The position numbers and the translations under genes were made by a program. Positions 43,023 to 56,238 of a stretch of 64,000 bases of DNA are shown one piece after another; the stretch's first letter is position 1, and each line of letters opens with the position of its first letter. A model generated the notes under the pieces. That model ran no database searches. It saw only the letters and a program-made list of their open reading frames with translations, and was not told the origin of the DNA. This stretch comes from Bidens hawaiensis (lineage: Eukaryota > Streptophyta > Magnoliopsida > Asterales > Asteraceae): contig JAIQDT010000234.1 in the NCBI GenBank assembly GCA_021521415.1, positions 1,054,001 to 1,118,000 of the forward strand, read 5' to 3'.

Positions 43023-43858
43023 CACTAGATCGGATCTTCGTGTTATTTCATTGATAAGTGTATGATTTAGTCTCTGTTTTGATCGATTGGAACATGAATT
43101 GAACGAGTTTATCGGATAATTGAATTTTGGTGAAATAGAGGATATGAGTTTATTGTAGTTTAATCAGTGTAAGTGTAATTGATCTTAGAATTAAGGTAAA
43201 GCGATTGTAAATGGTGGATTGAGTAAGTTTTGAGGTGTAATTAAACTGAATCAAGCTGGAATTGAGCTTAATGTTAATGGCGGATTAACAGTAAAGTTTG
43301 AATAGGTGATTTGAGTCTGGATTTGGACGAGTGTGGAAACGGACTGGTACAGTGAGGTTCGGATTTGGATTCCGAGTAGACTGATATAGGTTTTGTTGAA
43401 TTCGGACTAAGTTGGACATATTTGGACTTAGGATTGGTTTGAACATTTGAAGGATGATTCGTTGTGAGTTTGAAGACTGATTCGTTAGGCTAAAACCTGA
43501 TTCGTTATATGATTCGTTAAGGTTTGAAGGCGGATTCGTTAAAACTGTCTAACTGATCATTCGTTATAGATTCATTCGTTAATCCTTATTCGTTAGTCAA
43601 ACCTTTGTTCAACTCATTCGTTATCAACATTCGCTCAACCCATTCGTTATTCATTCGTATTCTCACTCGTTACCCTTTTACAATTCACATTCACATTCGT
43701 TACATATTCGTTAAAAGAATCATTCTCATTCATTACTCATTCACTAGACAGAATCATTCATTACACATTCGCTAGTACAGTAAGCCATTGGTGAACAGTG
43801 AACTTCAATTTTGCTATTTGACAAATTTAATCCTTTGACTATTCATTTGAGTGAAACC
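43023..43858 (+). other. element 2 leader, many same-strand ATTCGTTA words
   Basis: Non-coding leader between the primer site and gag. From 43450 to 43790 about 14 copies of ATTCGTTA or close variants occur, nearly all in one orientation, unlike the paired copies in the LTR. It may hold packaging or translation signals. Confidence 0.7.
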
Positions 43859-46800
43859 ATGGCTTCTTAGAGTCAAGCCACGTATTATGCTTTAGCCTCA
43901 CAAAATGTGTTAATGCAGGTGATGTTATCGATGGACAACGAAAATGGTTCACACAATAAATGTCCAAAACTTCTGAAATTATCAGATTTTGCTCGTTAGG
44001 AACCGAGGTTTCATGCTCATCTTGGTTCAGTACATGCGAGTAGTGTGCGATTTTTGGATGTTGTGTATAAGGCTCCTCTTGTAGGAAGTGAAACACTTGG
44101 TTGGACTACGAAGGATCATGAGCATTATGAAGCTCAGGAGATTAAGGATGCTGAAAGTGAGACCAAAGCCTACACTACTCTCACGATGGCATTGCCCGAT
44201 CAAATCTTTAATCAATACAGCACTATAAAAACCTGTGCTTCTCTATTTGCTACGTTGAAGACTCGAAGCTTGAGAAACACACTTGAGAGTAAAAAGACTC
44301 TAGTGAAATTTTAGTTTCGAAATTTTACTTTGCTGAAAAATGAGACTGTGGACGAGATGATCAGTCGGTTTTGTCATCTTGTTGTAGAAATGACTACTGT
44401 TAACCTCGAACCGACTAAGGTGGACAAGATTGACATGTTGAAGAATGCATTACCACCTTCTTATTCTACTTTCTAACTTGTGTGAAGGAGAATGGTTATT
44501 TTCGTAACGATCCACTCACTGCTGAGCAATTCATCAACAAGTTAGAAGAAAGAGAATATGACTTGAAATGCCAAACCTCGTTGAAGGATAATCAGATTTA
44601 GAATCATTCTCTTTATGGTGGTTCATTACCTTCTAGTAATACTTCAAGTTCAGTCCCGATCACAGCATTCTTCACACAGACATCACAAGAAGAGTCTTCT
44701 AATGGTAATAGTTCGCCTAATGTATGTTTTATGGCATCTGGGGTCAATTCAGGATCAGGTGCAAGTTCCTCAAGCTCTCCAACAAATGTTAACCTGAAAG
44801 AAGCAGAGCAGCAGTTTGCATTTCTAAGTGCATTTATGTCATCTTACGAACAACTTGTTGGGAGTAAGATTGCAACTAGTTAGTTAACTGATGAGGATTA
44901 TGACCAGATCGACCCTGATGATCTTGATTTAATCGATCTTAAGTGGAATATGGCTAAGATAGTCAGGAAAGTGAAAAGATTCATGCAACAAACGGGAATA
45001 GATCTACCGACTCTAAACAAGAGAGTTGGGTTTGACAAATTGAAAGTCAAATGTTATAATTGTGGAGATTTTGGTCATTTCACCAATGAATGTGATAAGT
45101 CGAGTAAAGAATATTCGGGTCCTCGTAATGCTGAGAGATCTTCAGGAAAAAGTTCATCTGGATCCGATTAGAATAAGAAGAAATCATCAGAAGGGGATTA
45201 GAATAAGCCGGCTAACTCACAAGCTCTCGTTGCCAATGAAGGACTGGATTGGTCTCAACGACTAATGGTAAACCAAGCAAACCTAGCTATGGTAGAACCG
45301 TTTAAACAGTTTGAAGATGCAAGTGGTGATAATTTATCAGAGGAAAGTGACACGTCTGATTCAGAGACTGATTCTGATCATATGTCACCTGAGCAACGAA
45401 TCTTTTTCCTGTATGGCAAAGATTGAAGAGGTATGTACTAAATCTTCACTTAATGTATCTGTGAATGACTCACAGGAGACAGTAACTTCACAAGTTTTTA
45501 CTGAGTGTACTGATTGTGTTGAACTCAAAGTTAAACTTGAGTCAGCTTTACAACATAACACTACACTCATGAACGAACATTTTATGGTCAATGAATGCTT
45601 CAGACAAAAATCCAAATTGTTGGAGCAATCGACACTTAAAATTAACAATTTGTCTGTAAGTAATCATGACCTAAAAGCTGAAGTTAACAGTAAAATCGTT
45701 GTAGTTGAACAACATTTTCAAGAAATTCTCAAACTTCGAACCTGCATTACCAAGTTAGAGAATGAGATATTGGAGTTAAAAAATAAACCTGGAAAATTTC
45801 GAGATTCCTCATTTCTCTTAAACGAAATTATTGAAGTCAACAATAATCATAAGAAAAATGGTAAAGCAGGATTGGGGTATGTAGAGATTCCTCCTCCATT
45901 CAACGGAGATTACAGTAGCATTCCTGTTGTGAAGCAATCTACAAACCCAGAAATGCCTGTTGTTGATTCAGTCAAATCTGAAATCTTGAAACAACTAAAT
46001 CAACAATTCATGAACCGATTCATATTAAAAGTAATTCAATCTTTAATAAAAATGACTTGGATGGTTCAATCGAGGAATTAACTAAACCAGAAGTGATTGT
46101 CAAAAATTATAACATACCTTCTAACAATCATATTCTGTGTGAACCTGAGGAATTCGAAAAAGCTGTGTATGGTTCAAAGTCCTCGGGTGTTAATGTAAAG
46201 AAATCAGACAAACCTACCATGTCTGATGAGGATTTGATGAAATTCATCAATCCACAACAAGAGTCAACCAAAGGGAAGGTGTTTAAGATAAAAGGCTTAT
46301 CAAAAATGTTCTCGGACAAAGAAGTTCCACTGAATCTTCGTAGGCGAGAAATGATTGAAAGCGTTTTTCAAGATGATACTTCAAAGGTTGCCAACCTTGA
46401 ACAAAGATTTCTAAAATCTAAATCTAAAAATGTTCAAATGAAACCTATTGCAAATGTTTTGACACCGATAAAGTTTGTGAAATCATCAGGATTGGAGAAG
46501 TCGTTAACAACAACCAATCTTGAATTCTACAAACATAAAAAGGGATTAATTCATGAGGTTTCAAAGTCGGTAGCGATTGAGCAACCAAAAATTGATATTT
46601 CTCATCCTTCACAAAATTGTAAGACAAGTGTTCCACCACAGAAGAGTTTAGACTCTCGTTTATGCTTTAAATGTGGTGAAACCGGTCATGTGGCTAAGAA
46701 ATTCAAATCCCAGGCTGAGAATATCAAGTTGTCATCTAAACAATCTATTCCAATGGTTGAAAGTAATTTTAAATTAAAAGAATCTCAAGTTGAAGAATCT

Positions 46801-46887
46801 TTCATAATGTATTCAAACATCAACCCGAGGAAAGTGGTTCGGGTTGAAGTTCCTAATGTAATAAACAAATTCGTTGACCGTGCTTAA
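43859..46887 (+). pseudogene. gag: element 2 gag, broken
   Basis: The start is ATGGCTTCTTAG, with a stop at codon 4. The capsid-like region includes ETLGWTTKDHEHYEAQEIKDAES and DEMISRFCHLVVEMTTV. The first CCHC knuckle, CYNCGDFGHFTNEC (45052-45093), is intact. A coiled-coil region follows (45311-46081: TDCVELKVKLESAL..., KLRTCITKLENEILELKNK). The second knuckle region, LCFKCGETGHVAKKF (46663-46704), has Phe where the last Cys should be. Many stops and frameshifts interrupt it (43869, 44312, ~44475, ~45168, ~46080). The architecture, two distant knuckles around a coiled coil, matches element 1. Confidence 0.8.
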
Positions 46888-47039
46888 CCTATTTGTAAGA
46901 GTACGGACTCGAGGATAATTCGTGACGGCTACATGAAGAAGAAAACCAAGAAACCCGTTACATATTCTCAAGTACCAAATGCAAGTATTAATTTTAATTT
47001 ATCTCCGAAAATCTCAAAATGAGAGCCCAAGACTGAGGC

Positions 47040-48313
47040 TTGGGCTGCCTTTTTGAACAAATCATTTTACGTTTTGTGCAGAGTTCATCCAAGTCTGTAT
47101 CAGGTCACAAGTGGATATTAGACAGTGGATGCTCTAGGCATATTACAAGCAACCTTGATCTTCTGAATAACGTCAAAGATATTCAGGGAAGTTATGTTGC
47201 ATTCACTGGTAATAATGGTGGAATGATAACGAAAGAAGGAGCAGTCTCAAATGGGATGATTACATTTGAGAAAGTTAATTATTGTGAAAAAGTAGATCAC
47301 AATCTGTTAAATGTCTCACAGATTTGTGATAAGAAATATACGACTATTTTCACAGATAAGGAATATGTTATCCTTCAACCGGGATACACAATTCCTAAAG
47401 AAATGGTTGTCATGCGATCACCTCGATCAAATGATATTTATATCCTCGACATGAGTTTAATGTAAATGTTTCTCCTTCTGAAACGTGTTTTGTTTCCAAA
47501 GCTACAGAGAAAGACTCAATTCTATGGTATCGACTCATGGGACACATCCATGTATGCAAGATGAAACATCTTATTACCAATGATTTGGTAGATGGAGTGA
47601 CCCTTAAGAATTTCAAGTAAAATGATCACCGTGTTGCATGCAAAAAGGGGAAACAGAAGAAGAAGTCACACCCGTGCAAATCGATTAACTCGATTATCAC
47701 GCCACTAGAACGACTTCACATGGATTTATTTGGGCCAGTGAATCGTGCTAGTATTGCGGGTGATCTATACTGTTTGGTTGTAACTGATGACTTCTCAAGG
47801 TATTCTTGGGTGTTATTTATGGGTTATAAAGGTCAGATACCTGTTTTAATTCAGTCCCTAATCACAAACATCGAATCACTTTACAAACTAAAAGTGAGAC
47901 GTATTCAAAGTGATAATGGAACTGAGTTCAAAAACAATGTTTTGGATTTATTTTGTGTTCAAAATGGAATACATCGGGAATTCAGTGCACCGTATGTTCC
48001 TCAACAGAACAGTGTGTCTGAACGGAAGAATCTGACGTTGATAGAAGCTGCTAGAACAATGCTTGCTGATTCTAAGCTTCCCGTTCAATTCTGGAAAGAA
48101 GCTGTGAATAGGGCATGGTATACGTTGAATCGCGCCCTAACTGTAAATAAGTTGAAGAAAACAAGCTATGAACTTCTGAATAACTGTAAACCTAATCTAA
48201 ATTATTTGGAACCATTCGGGTGTCTATGTACGGTGTTGAAGAGAGATGCCGGGAAATTTGATGAAAAGGCATTTGAGGGATACTTTTTGGGATATAATTC
48301 TCCTAAGAAGTGA
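47040..48313 (+). pseudogene. pol: element 2 protease-integrase
   Basis: A strong 3' splice-site consensus, TTTTACGTTTTGTGCAG, ends at 47081, just before the protease. The protease motif WILDSGCSRHIT (~47114) is intact. A stop at 47463 and a TAA near 47619 break the frame. The integrase zinc finger has Tyr for the first His (LWYRLMGHIH). The catalytic triad is complete: HMDLFGP (~47738), QSDNGTEF (~47918) and PQQNSVSERKN with the Glu at 48020. It ends FEGYFLGYNSPKK. This copy shows what is missing from the element 1 integrase. Confidence 0.9.
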
Positions 48314-50461
48314 ATCTTCAATCTTTCTTCGGGATGTGTAAAGAATGGTATCACATAGACTGTCAAAGCTACACTACACCTCCAGCCAGAACAGGTCCTG
48401 ATTGGATGTTCGACTATGATGGATTATGTAACTCATTTACACCAGCGGTTGAGGAGATACCTGAAGACTTTGTTCGGTCATATTTTGAAGAACGATGTCT
48501 TCCTATTCCAAGTTCTTCATCTGCTTATGTGAATAACATTCCTAACGTATCAGAGACATCTAATGATGTCTCTGACTCTTCCGATGAAGCTGATTTTGTT
48601 GATTCGTCTTTAATTCCATTGGATGAAGCTCAAGAACCAAACGAGCCAATTCTCATGGAAGATGTGTCATCAACTGTCTCTTTAGATACAACAGCGGAAA
48701 ATATCACCAATCATGGTGATAATGTATCTGTACTTGCAAATCCTTCTTTAAGGATTCACATGAATCATATGCAGGAAGAGATAATTGAGAATGTTAACGA
48801 CGGTGTTCGAACCCGACACCAATTGGCTAATGTATGCAACTATGTGGTTGATTGTAACGTATCTCTTTCAGATGATCCGATATTGTGTGCTTATGTGGAT
48901 TTGCATTCAATGGGGATTCTAAACATTGCACGATACACTTGCTTTTTATTTCAGATTGAACCAACAAGTGTCACTATGGCACTCAAGGAACCGTCTTCGG
49001 TTGAAGCTATGCAGGAGAAGCTGTAGCAGTTCGTAAGACTAGGTGTATGGGATCTTATTGACAAACCCGACCGAGTAAAAAAGGCTATACCGACGAAATG
49101 GGTTTATAAGTGCAAAAAAGATGACCGTGGGTTTATCATGATAAACAAGGCACGATTGGTCATGTTGGGCTATAATCAATAAGAAGGCATTGACTACACT
49201 GAAGTGTATGCTCCAGTAGCACGACTGGAAGCAATACGCATATTTCTAGCCTATGCAGCCGACAAGAACTTTAAAGTTTATCAAATGGATGCTAAATCGG
49301 CATTCTTGAATGGGGAGATTCATGAAGAAGTGCATGTGAAGCAGTCTCCCGGCATTGAAGATCCAGACTATCCTGAGCGTGTTTATCGATTGAACAAGGC
49401 TCTATATGGTTTACACCAAGCCCCGAGAGCTTGGTACCGCACGTTGGCTGACCATTTGATTGATAGTGGCTTCAATAGGGGAACTGTGGATTGTATATTA
49501 TTTTACAAGAATGTTGGTGATGATCTGCTCCTCGTCCAGATTTATGTGGACGACATTATCTTTGGTTCAACAAACGACAGCCTGTGCAAAGATTTCGAGA
49601 AGACGATGCAAATCAAATTCGAGATAAGTTTGATGGGGGGAGATGAGCTTTTTCTTGGTATTGCAAGTTCACCAGTCTGATTCCGGGATCTTTATCTATA
49701 AGACAAAATACTGAACGATGTCTTGAGCCGATTCAAGATATCTGCTGGAAAAGTCCCTTCGACACCTCTTCCCGTGGGTCACAATTTATCACCGGATGAA
49801 TTGGAGGATACCGTTGATCCAACCCTGTATCGAGCTATGATCGGATCTCTTATGTATTTGACTGCATCACGTCCTGATATAATGTTTTGCTCTTTTTTTA
49901 TGTGCCAGGTACCAATCGAGTCCCCGAGTGACTCATCTGGCGCCAGTTAAGCGTATCTTACATTATCTGAGGGGAAATCCCAACATCGGGTTGTGGTACC
50001 CCAAAGACGATAAGTTTGATCTCACCGCTTATACTGACTCAGACTACGGAGGATGCAAGATCAACTTCAAGTCTACAACAGCGGGTTGTCAATTCTTAGG
50101 AAACCGGCTTGTTTCCTGGCAGTGTAAGAAGCAGACAACGGTCTAAACTTCTGCAGCCGATGCGGAGTACGTGGCGGCCTCGAGTTGCTGTTCACAGGTT
50201 CTCTTCCAGCAGCATCTGTGGGATTACGATTTGAAGTTTCTTACTACTCCCATGTACATTGACAATTCGGCCGCTATATCTAAAACTAAAAATCCGGTTC
50301 AACATTCCAAAACTAAACATATTGAAATCCGTTATCACTTTATACGTGATTGCTTTGAAAAAAGCTTATTGATATCGAAAAAATTCACACGGATTTTCAA
50401 AAGGCTGACCTTTATACCAAGGCGTTTGATAAAACACGTTTTCAATACTTACTTGGTATAA
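48310..50461 (+). pseudogene. pol: element 2 integrase tail, RT and RNase H, broken
   Basis: The integrase tail (KEWYHIDCQSYTTPPARTGP) leads into an acidic linker and then RT: EAMQEKL-stop-[36 protein letters not shown] and [17 protein letters not shown] at 49543-49554 is intact. GSLMYLTASRPDIMF marks the connection domain, and RNase H shows AYTDSDYGG, a decayed SAADAEYVAAS, and KTKHIEIRYHFIRD. Stops at ~49024, ~49182, 49678 and ~50144 and frameshifts near 49720 and 49930 inactivate it. The 3' end is at 50461. Confidence 0.9.
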
Positions 50462-51899
50462 ACAGATTAAAAAGATTAACTGATATTCAATAGCTCGGTT
50501 GAACCATTTTATTTTCATTTTTCTTGTTTATTTTCTATTTGTAGTTTTTAGGGGGAGAAAAATATAAAAATCCAAAAATATTATGGTTTTTGTTTGTACA
50601 GAAAATTTAAAAAACTCCAAAAAAAAACATTTAAATATTAAACATTGAAAATTGCTCCTTAAAATAAGTTCTCGAGCAAAAAGGGAAAATGATAGTACAT
50701 TGGTCATTTGATCTCAAGTCCAGTAAAAAGTAAGTAATAAAAGACTGTGTGCTAAATTGCATTGATGTATTGGTAGGTCTTTTGAAAAACAAGTAAGAAC
50801 TAGTAAGTGATATAAACCTAAATTACCGAATATATAAGAATATTGGTTCTAGAAAAAGTCTTGTTAATGATGGCAGAAATGTAATAATCCGGTCATACTA
50901 AAGACTTCTAATCAATTTGAAAAAAAAATTTTAAGAAAAAGCTTCTAGTTGGTGGTTAACGCTTCAACGATGTATGGTTTTATGGCCTTAAATCCTGTAT
51001 TGATAGGATGCTTATGGGTTCCTGACTCCATTGGGTCTTTTTGCGGTTTTACATCTAGTATTCATTTCGATGAATATTAATACAATACTTAAAAAGTGAA
51101 CCCGCAGTGTATCTTCTTAAGTCTTGATCGCAAAATATACTTTATGTACAAAAGAATTACAAACTTGATCAAACCATGCTGTGAGTCATACATTGTCCCC
51201 TTGCTCGCGTCTTATTACCATTAAGAAATGGACCACAAGGGACACAATGTCTGTAAACTGACAGATGAAATCGAGCATACTCATCCATGGGAACGGACCT
51301 TAGAGTATTGCTTGATAACGGCAGTATATCTTGTAGTGGGGATTACGGACTATGTTTGCTTAAATCATTTATTTTAAATCAAATTGATTCTTAGGTTTAA
51401 GTCAAGTTGGGGTGATTTGGAGAAAATCAAATTAAGCTTGAATCAAGATTAGAGATGATAATTTCTGATATTCGTACCTAATTGAACCAATTAAACATAT
51501 CATCGAATGTTCTGAAACATTTGTTAGAAAATTTAGGTGGACAACAATACCAATAATTAACTTAACATCAGTCATAATAGAAACTGAAAAGAAAACTGTG
51601 ATGGACGGAATTTTGATCAATATAATTCTCTGCTCGAACTCACAAAAATATGTACTGCTTTTATAGACAAGTTGTTTACTGCTGTTTTTTTTTTAATTTA
51701 AAAATCCAAAAAGATTTTTATTTTTCTGCTTTATTTCGATTTACCGAGCTAGCAAATAATTCAAAAACAAAAATAAAAGATTGTTACCCCAAAATTTTAA
51801 GTTAATCGTACTTAATGTATTTACAACTAGTATTAAAGTAAAAATCCGTTTAAGTTAAACAGTACCGATCTTTGATGGATCGGGTATTTTAAAGTATTC
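50462..51899 (+). other. element 2 pol-aORF spacer, left part
   Basis: Non-coding. A purine tract AGGGGGAGAA at 50550-50559 lies ~90 bases after pol, like a second or former polypurine tract. A block GTTGGGGTGATTTGGAGAAA at about 51405-51425 is conserved in the element 1 spacer (reverse complement of ~30710-30734). The right border with the gypsy fragment is not sharply visible. Confidence 0.6.
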
Positions 51900-53994
51900 A
51901 ATTAAACCCTAATTGGATTTAGTTGTTAAAAAAGAAGGATGAAAACCTAAGATGTGCATTGATTAATGGGAAACACACAAATTGTCATCAAAAATCAATA
52001 TCCTCTCCCATAATTAGGCGACTGGTTCAATCAACCCCAAGGGGCGAGTTACTTCTCGAAAATTGGTCTTCGATCTGGCTATCTTCAAGTTAAAATTCAA
52101 CAGGAAGATGTTTCTAAAACAACGTTTCGAGCGCGGTATGATCACTATGAACCTTTAGTTATGCCTTCCGGCCGATTAATACACCCGCGGTTTTCATGAA
52201 TCACCCGAACCGAGTTGTAAACCATACCGTGACAAATTCATTATAATGTTAATAATGATCCCTTGATGTAATCGAAAACTGAAAAGGAACCTGAACAACA
52301 ATTATAATCAATCTTGGAGGCGTTAAGGCAGGAGGAATTTTCCAAGTATGAATTCTAGCTACAAGGAATATGATTTTTTGAACACGTTATTAATTGACAC
52401 GGAATTTAAATGCACGAGAAAAATTATACTATCCATGACCCGGAGTATGGGACGGTTGCTATTGCACCTAAAGCATGGGAATACTACTTATATGCCATCA
52501 AATGCACAGATTACATGAATCACAAAAGCCTATGACCTGCAATTGATCTGACAAAACTAAATATGGGGTAAGTAAGACGAGTAGAATTGTGGAACAATTG
52601 TAATTGTGAAAACCGATGCATTAAGATGAATGGATAACACTGGAAAGCACGAGCATTTGAAACGATTGTTTAGACAAACCTTATTGGGCAAATTCATGTC
52701 ACCCAAAAGAAAGCCCTAAAAGCATAACATTTAGAAAACAAAATCTTGCACGTTGACGAACAGAACTTTGAAAAGAAAACTGATGAAAATTTATACCTCA
52801 AACAAACCAAGTCTGGATTCCAACTTTTGGTAAACTAAGTGACCTGATCACGGACGAAGCACATAAGTCCAAGGATTCTATTCATCCAGGTATCGACAAG
52901 ATGTGCAAAAATTTAAAGGAATATTATTGATGGTCCAATTGTCTGAATTGTGCTAGAATTAAGACAGAATGTCATAAGCCCTCGGTAATGTTACAACAAC
53001 CGGAAACACCTAGTGGAAATGGGAACAGATTACTATGAGCCTCGTAACACCCTTTCATAAATCATCCCTAGAACGCAGTATAGTCCGGGTACTAGTTGAC
53101 CCACTAACTTAATTTGTATACTCTCTTCCAATCCATAACAACTACACGACTAAAAGGCACGCCTACAATTATGTCAACAAAATCATACCTCGACATGGTA
53201 TGTCTATTTCGATTACTTCGGACTGAGATAGTCATTTCGCCTCTTATGTTCTGACAAACTTAAGAAACCGAATCGATTTAACCACGACTTGTTGTTCCCA
53301 AACAAATGATCGATTTGAACAAACTATAAAAACACTGAAAGAATTACCAAACCTTATAGAAATTTAGGACCAACATTTCCGCTGGTCTAATCCTCGAAAA
53401 CTAATAGTTATCATAATATTATACAAGCGGCACTGTAACCGGTACAATACGAACAAGAACAGTAATTGATACTTTATTAGACTGAAAGTTGACAACATTC
53501 AAAATGCGAAATCCAATTTGATTCCGGAAACAACGGATAAAACTATATCGATGTACATAACGAATTTTTGTCCTTTAGTGTTATTCGAGTTAAGAAACTG
53601 ATAAGTTAACATCAACATATACGGAACCATAAGAGGTTATCCTGAAATTTAATATCAGAGCAAATTGACTAAAACCATATTTAGTGTCGAGTTTTAGTCT
53701 TACTAGTAATTTCCGATATACCGAAACAAACAAGTACCTAATTGACAAGGCGACGATAGTACTGCTTGGAAACTCATACATAACTAAACTTTGTAAAGAA
53801 CCCATATAAATATCAGGCGGGAAAGTCAAACAGTTACGACTCAACAAAATTTCAATGATCAAAGTTCGGTAAAATGCCTTATAACGGGGAATTATATACA
53901 TTTGAAAACGAAATCAAATATTCTTGTTTGTTCCAAAGAAGCTTTTAACTAGAATGTTGACTTTCGGGGACGAAATTTCTTAACGGGGGGAGAA
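51900..53994 (+). pseudogene. pol: 5'-truncated Ty3/gypsy pol (Tekay/Del-like), heavily degraded
   Basis: Conceptual reading shows decayed RT motifs KKDG-x-[24 protein letters not shown] and [18 protein letters not shown] (about 51930-52170). The integrase zinc-finger region has HPGIDKMCKNLKEYYW...CLNCARIKTECHKPS-x-LQQPE (~52885-53020). The 3' end has the typical GGGGACGAAATTTCTTAACG plus GGGGGGAGAA polypurine tract (~53966-53994) abutting the LTR. No long frame survives. Gag, protease and the 5' LTR are missing, so it is truncated on the left. Confidence 0.75.
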
Positions 53995-56129
53995 TGTGAC
54001 AATTGAGACAAAACCAGGTACACCTTAATACGCAATTACCAATTTAACGATTAAACGCTTATTACGTATCAAACGAACGATTCACCGAACGGGTCTGGTT
54101 ATGACCTAGATATCTCGAGGGGCCGTCTATAAGTGATATACGATTAATATAAGCTAATATAGTTGTATTATGGCCTTAGTTTGATAGCAAACAAGTTAAA
54201 CGAAAACATACTCGTTTAACTACCCGCTATAGATTTAAACGCGGAAAATAGTTGCAAACCAAGAATGGTATCATCCGTTAAGCCGAAAACGATTTAGAAA
54301 ACACTTAGTGGGAATGTTTTAAGCGATCCGTGAAAATATTTTTGATTTTTGCAAACGTATAGTATGTTTTTATAAATTTATACAAAAATAGTCGAAAAAC
54401 ACTCGTTTTCGCGCTGTTTGTCGTACCCGGTATATTTTTCGCGCTGTTTGTCGTACCCGGTATAAATTTGGACACGGGATTTCATGTTCGAGCATGTAAA
54501 TCGAGATAAATGGGTCAAAATAGGCCCAATTGGGCCTAAATAAAATCCCGGCCGCCAAGTTTTGTTATTAATATCTTATGTGCTTTACTTTATAACTAAA
54601 TAAACATAGATATTTTGCATTATTTCCAAAACTTTAACATCTCCAAATCTGATTTTCTTCATTCTTCTTTCAAAAAACAAAGTAAATATTCATTTTAATC
54701 ATGTTTTTCAACTTGTAAATCAAGTTTAATTTCATATAGACTATATAAACATAGTTTGATTACCAAAAATCATTCCTAACCATGAAAAAATCATAAAAGT
54801 GGCCCAAAAACATGTTTTGATCATACACATTGTTAGGAATCAGAATCATACTCTTTTTTGGCCATAAACACGGATTATAGGGTTTAAACGGTATTTTTAC
54901 GGTTCAAAAGCTCGGTTTTATACCCTAGCCGAAACCCTAAGTTATGGGGCTGTTATGTTGAAGAAACTTGCTTGGTTTGTGATATAGAACATGTATCTAG
55001 CTTGCATAGGAGCACAAGAACCAGAAAACTTGATTAGAAAAGCGAAAACGAACCGAAACAGCTAAGGTAATACCGAAACACTCGATTACGGGCTGTTTAG
55101 GATTCGATTGTGATGTGCATATTGTTAGGTTATAAACTTTTTCAAGAACATCAGGGACCATTTCATTGAGTCCCTGTTCAACTTTGGTAATTTTTCGACC
55201 ATCCGAGAATATTTGGCGAATATATTACCGAATTGGGACGTTTATTTGGGAAAAATAGTTAAAATACTTCAAAAATTATGAAATTTTGTGGGGAACTCAG
55301 ATTTGGTATATCTTGATCACACATGAAATTTTGGAGTATTTGGAAAAGACTAAGTAGGTTTTATACATTTGCGTTTTTATAGTCGTTTTTGACCCGAAAA
55401 GAATATTGAACAAGGTTGTTATATTCTGTAATTCATACAGATGGTTTTGAGATATAATTTGAACATCCAGGAATTTTTGTGGAATTTTTGAAAATCGTTT
55501 GGGATAAATGGACGATTTTCAGGCTAAACATAGCAGATAAAATGAATTTTTATAAATTAATAAATCAGTAAATAATTCCAGAAATATTTTTATAATAATC
55601 TACATATTTTATTTGATAAGTGGCTAAATTTTCATAAATTAATGATTAACGGTAATTTGAAAATTAAACAAATTCAATTCTGATAAAAACCGGCAAGCTC
55701 GTGATTAACGAACCTGCGGGAATATTAGAACACCAAGAGTGATCAAAAATCATATTTTTGGATTAATTAAGTAAAAACAAACATTTTTATGAGAAACATG
55801 GACAATCTGGATAGATTGTGCTCGTTTCTCCTCAAATTAAACTGAATAAACGGAAACGGACTCCGTAGCGAATCCGGAACCCCAGTGTGTGATCATTCTT
55901 TATAACTTAATCATTTTATCGACCAAAACATTTACTCAAGCTTACTTTACCATAACTGTTTTCTGAACGCATAAACGAACAACTTGGCCAGCTGAAAAAA
56001 ACGGGGAAACTAAGCCAAGTTCGGTTTTGAGTATTAGACATTGAACAACATCACAATCTAAGCCTATTGACACTTTCTGGGCATTCCAGCTATACCCAGA
56101 TTAGATATACAGCCCAGTTTAGTATTGAG

Positions 56130-56165
56130 ATTATAATAATATTAAAATATTAATATTATTATAAT
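56130..56165. repeat. perfect 36-bp AT palindrome
   Basis: ATTATAATAATATTAA, a 4-base loop AATA, then its exact complement. It may be a fold-back insertion or a slippage product. Confidence 0.9.
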
Positions 56166-56238
56166 ATTGATTATAGGAACTAGTGATAGCGAATCAAACA
56201 AATCACGAGCTGACTCGGTGCTGATTATCTACTAAACC

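Noticed and set aside
42600..43790. Dense ATTCGTTA repeats as a satellite or array of spacer-separated repeats
   Set aside because: Spacing is irregular and the words occur as inverted pairs within an LTR; it is not a tandem satellite.
51344..51352. GACTATG as the left target duplication and LTR start of the gypsy insertion (right flank GACTA at 57047)
   Set aside because: The sequence after it does not resemble the LTR start TGTGACAATTGAG, and conserved Copia spacer continues beyond it.
53590..53901. 103-codon minus-strand frame
   Set aside because: It is a shadow across the degraded plus-strand gypsy pol region.
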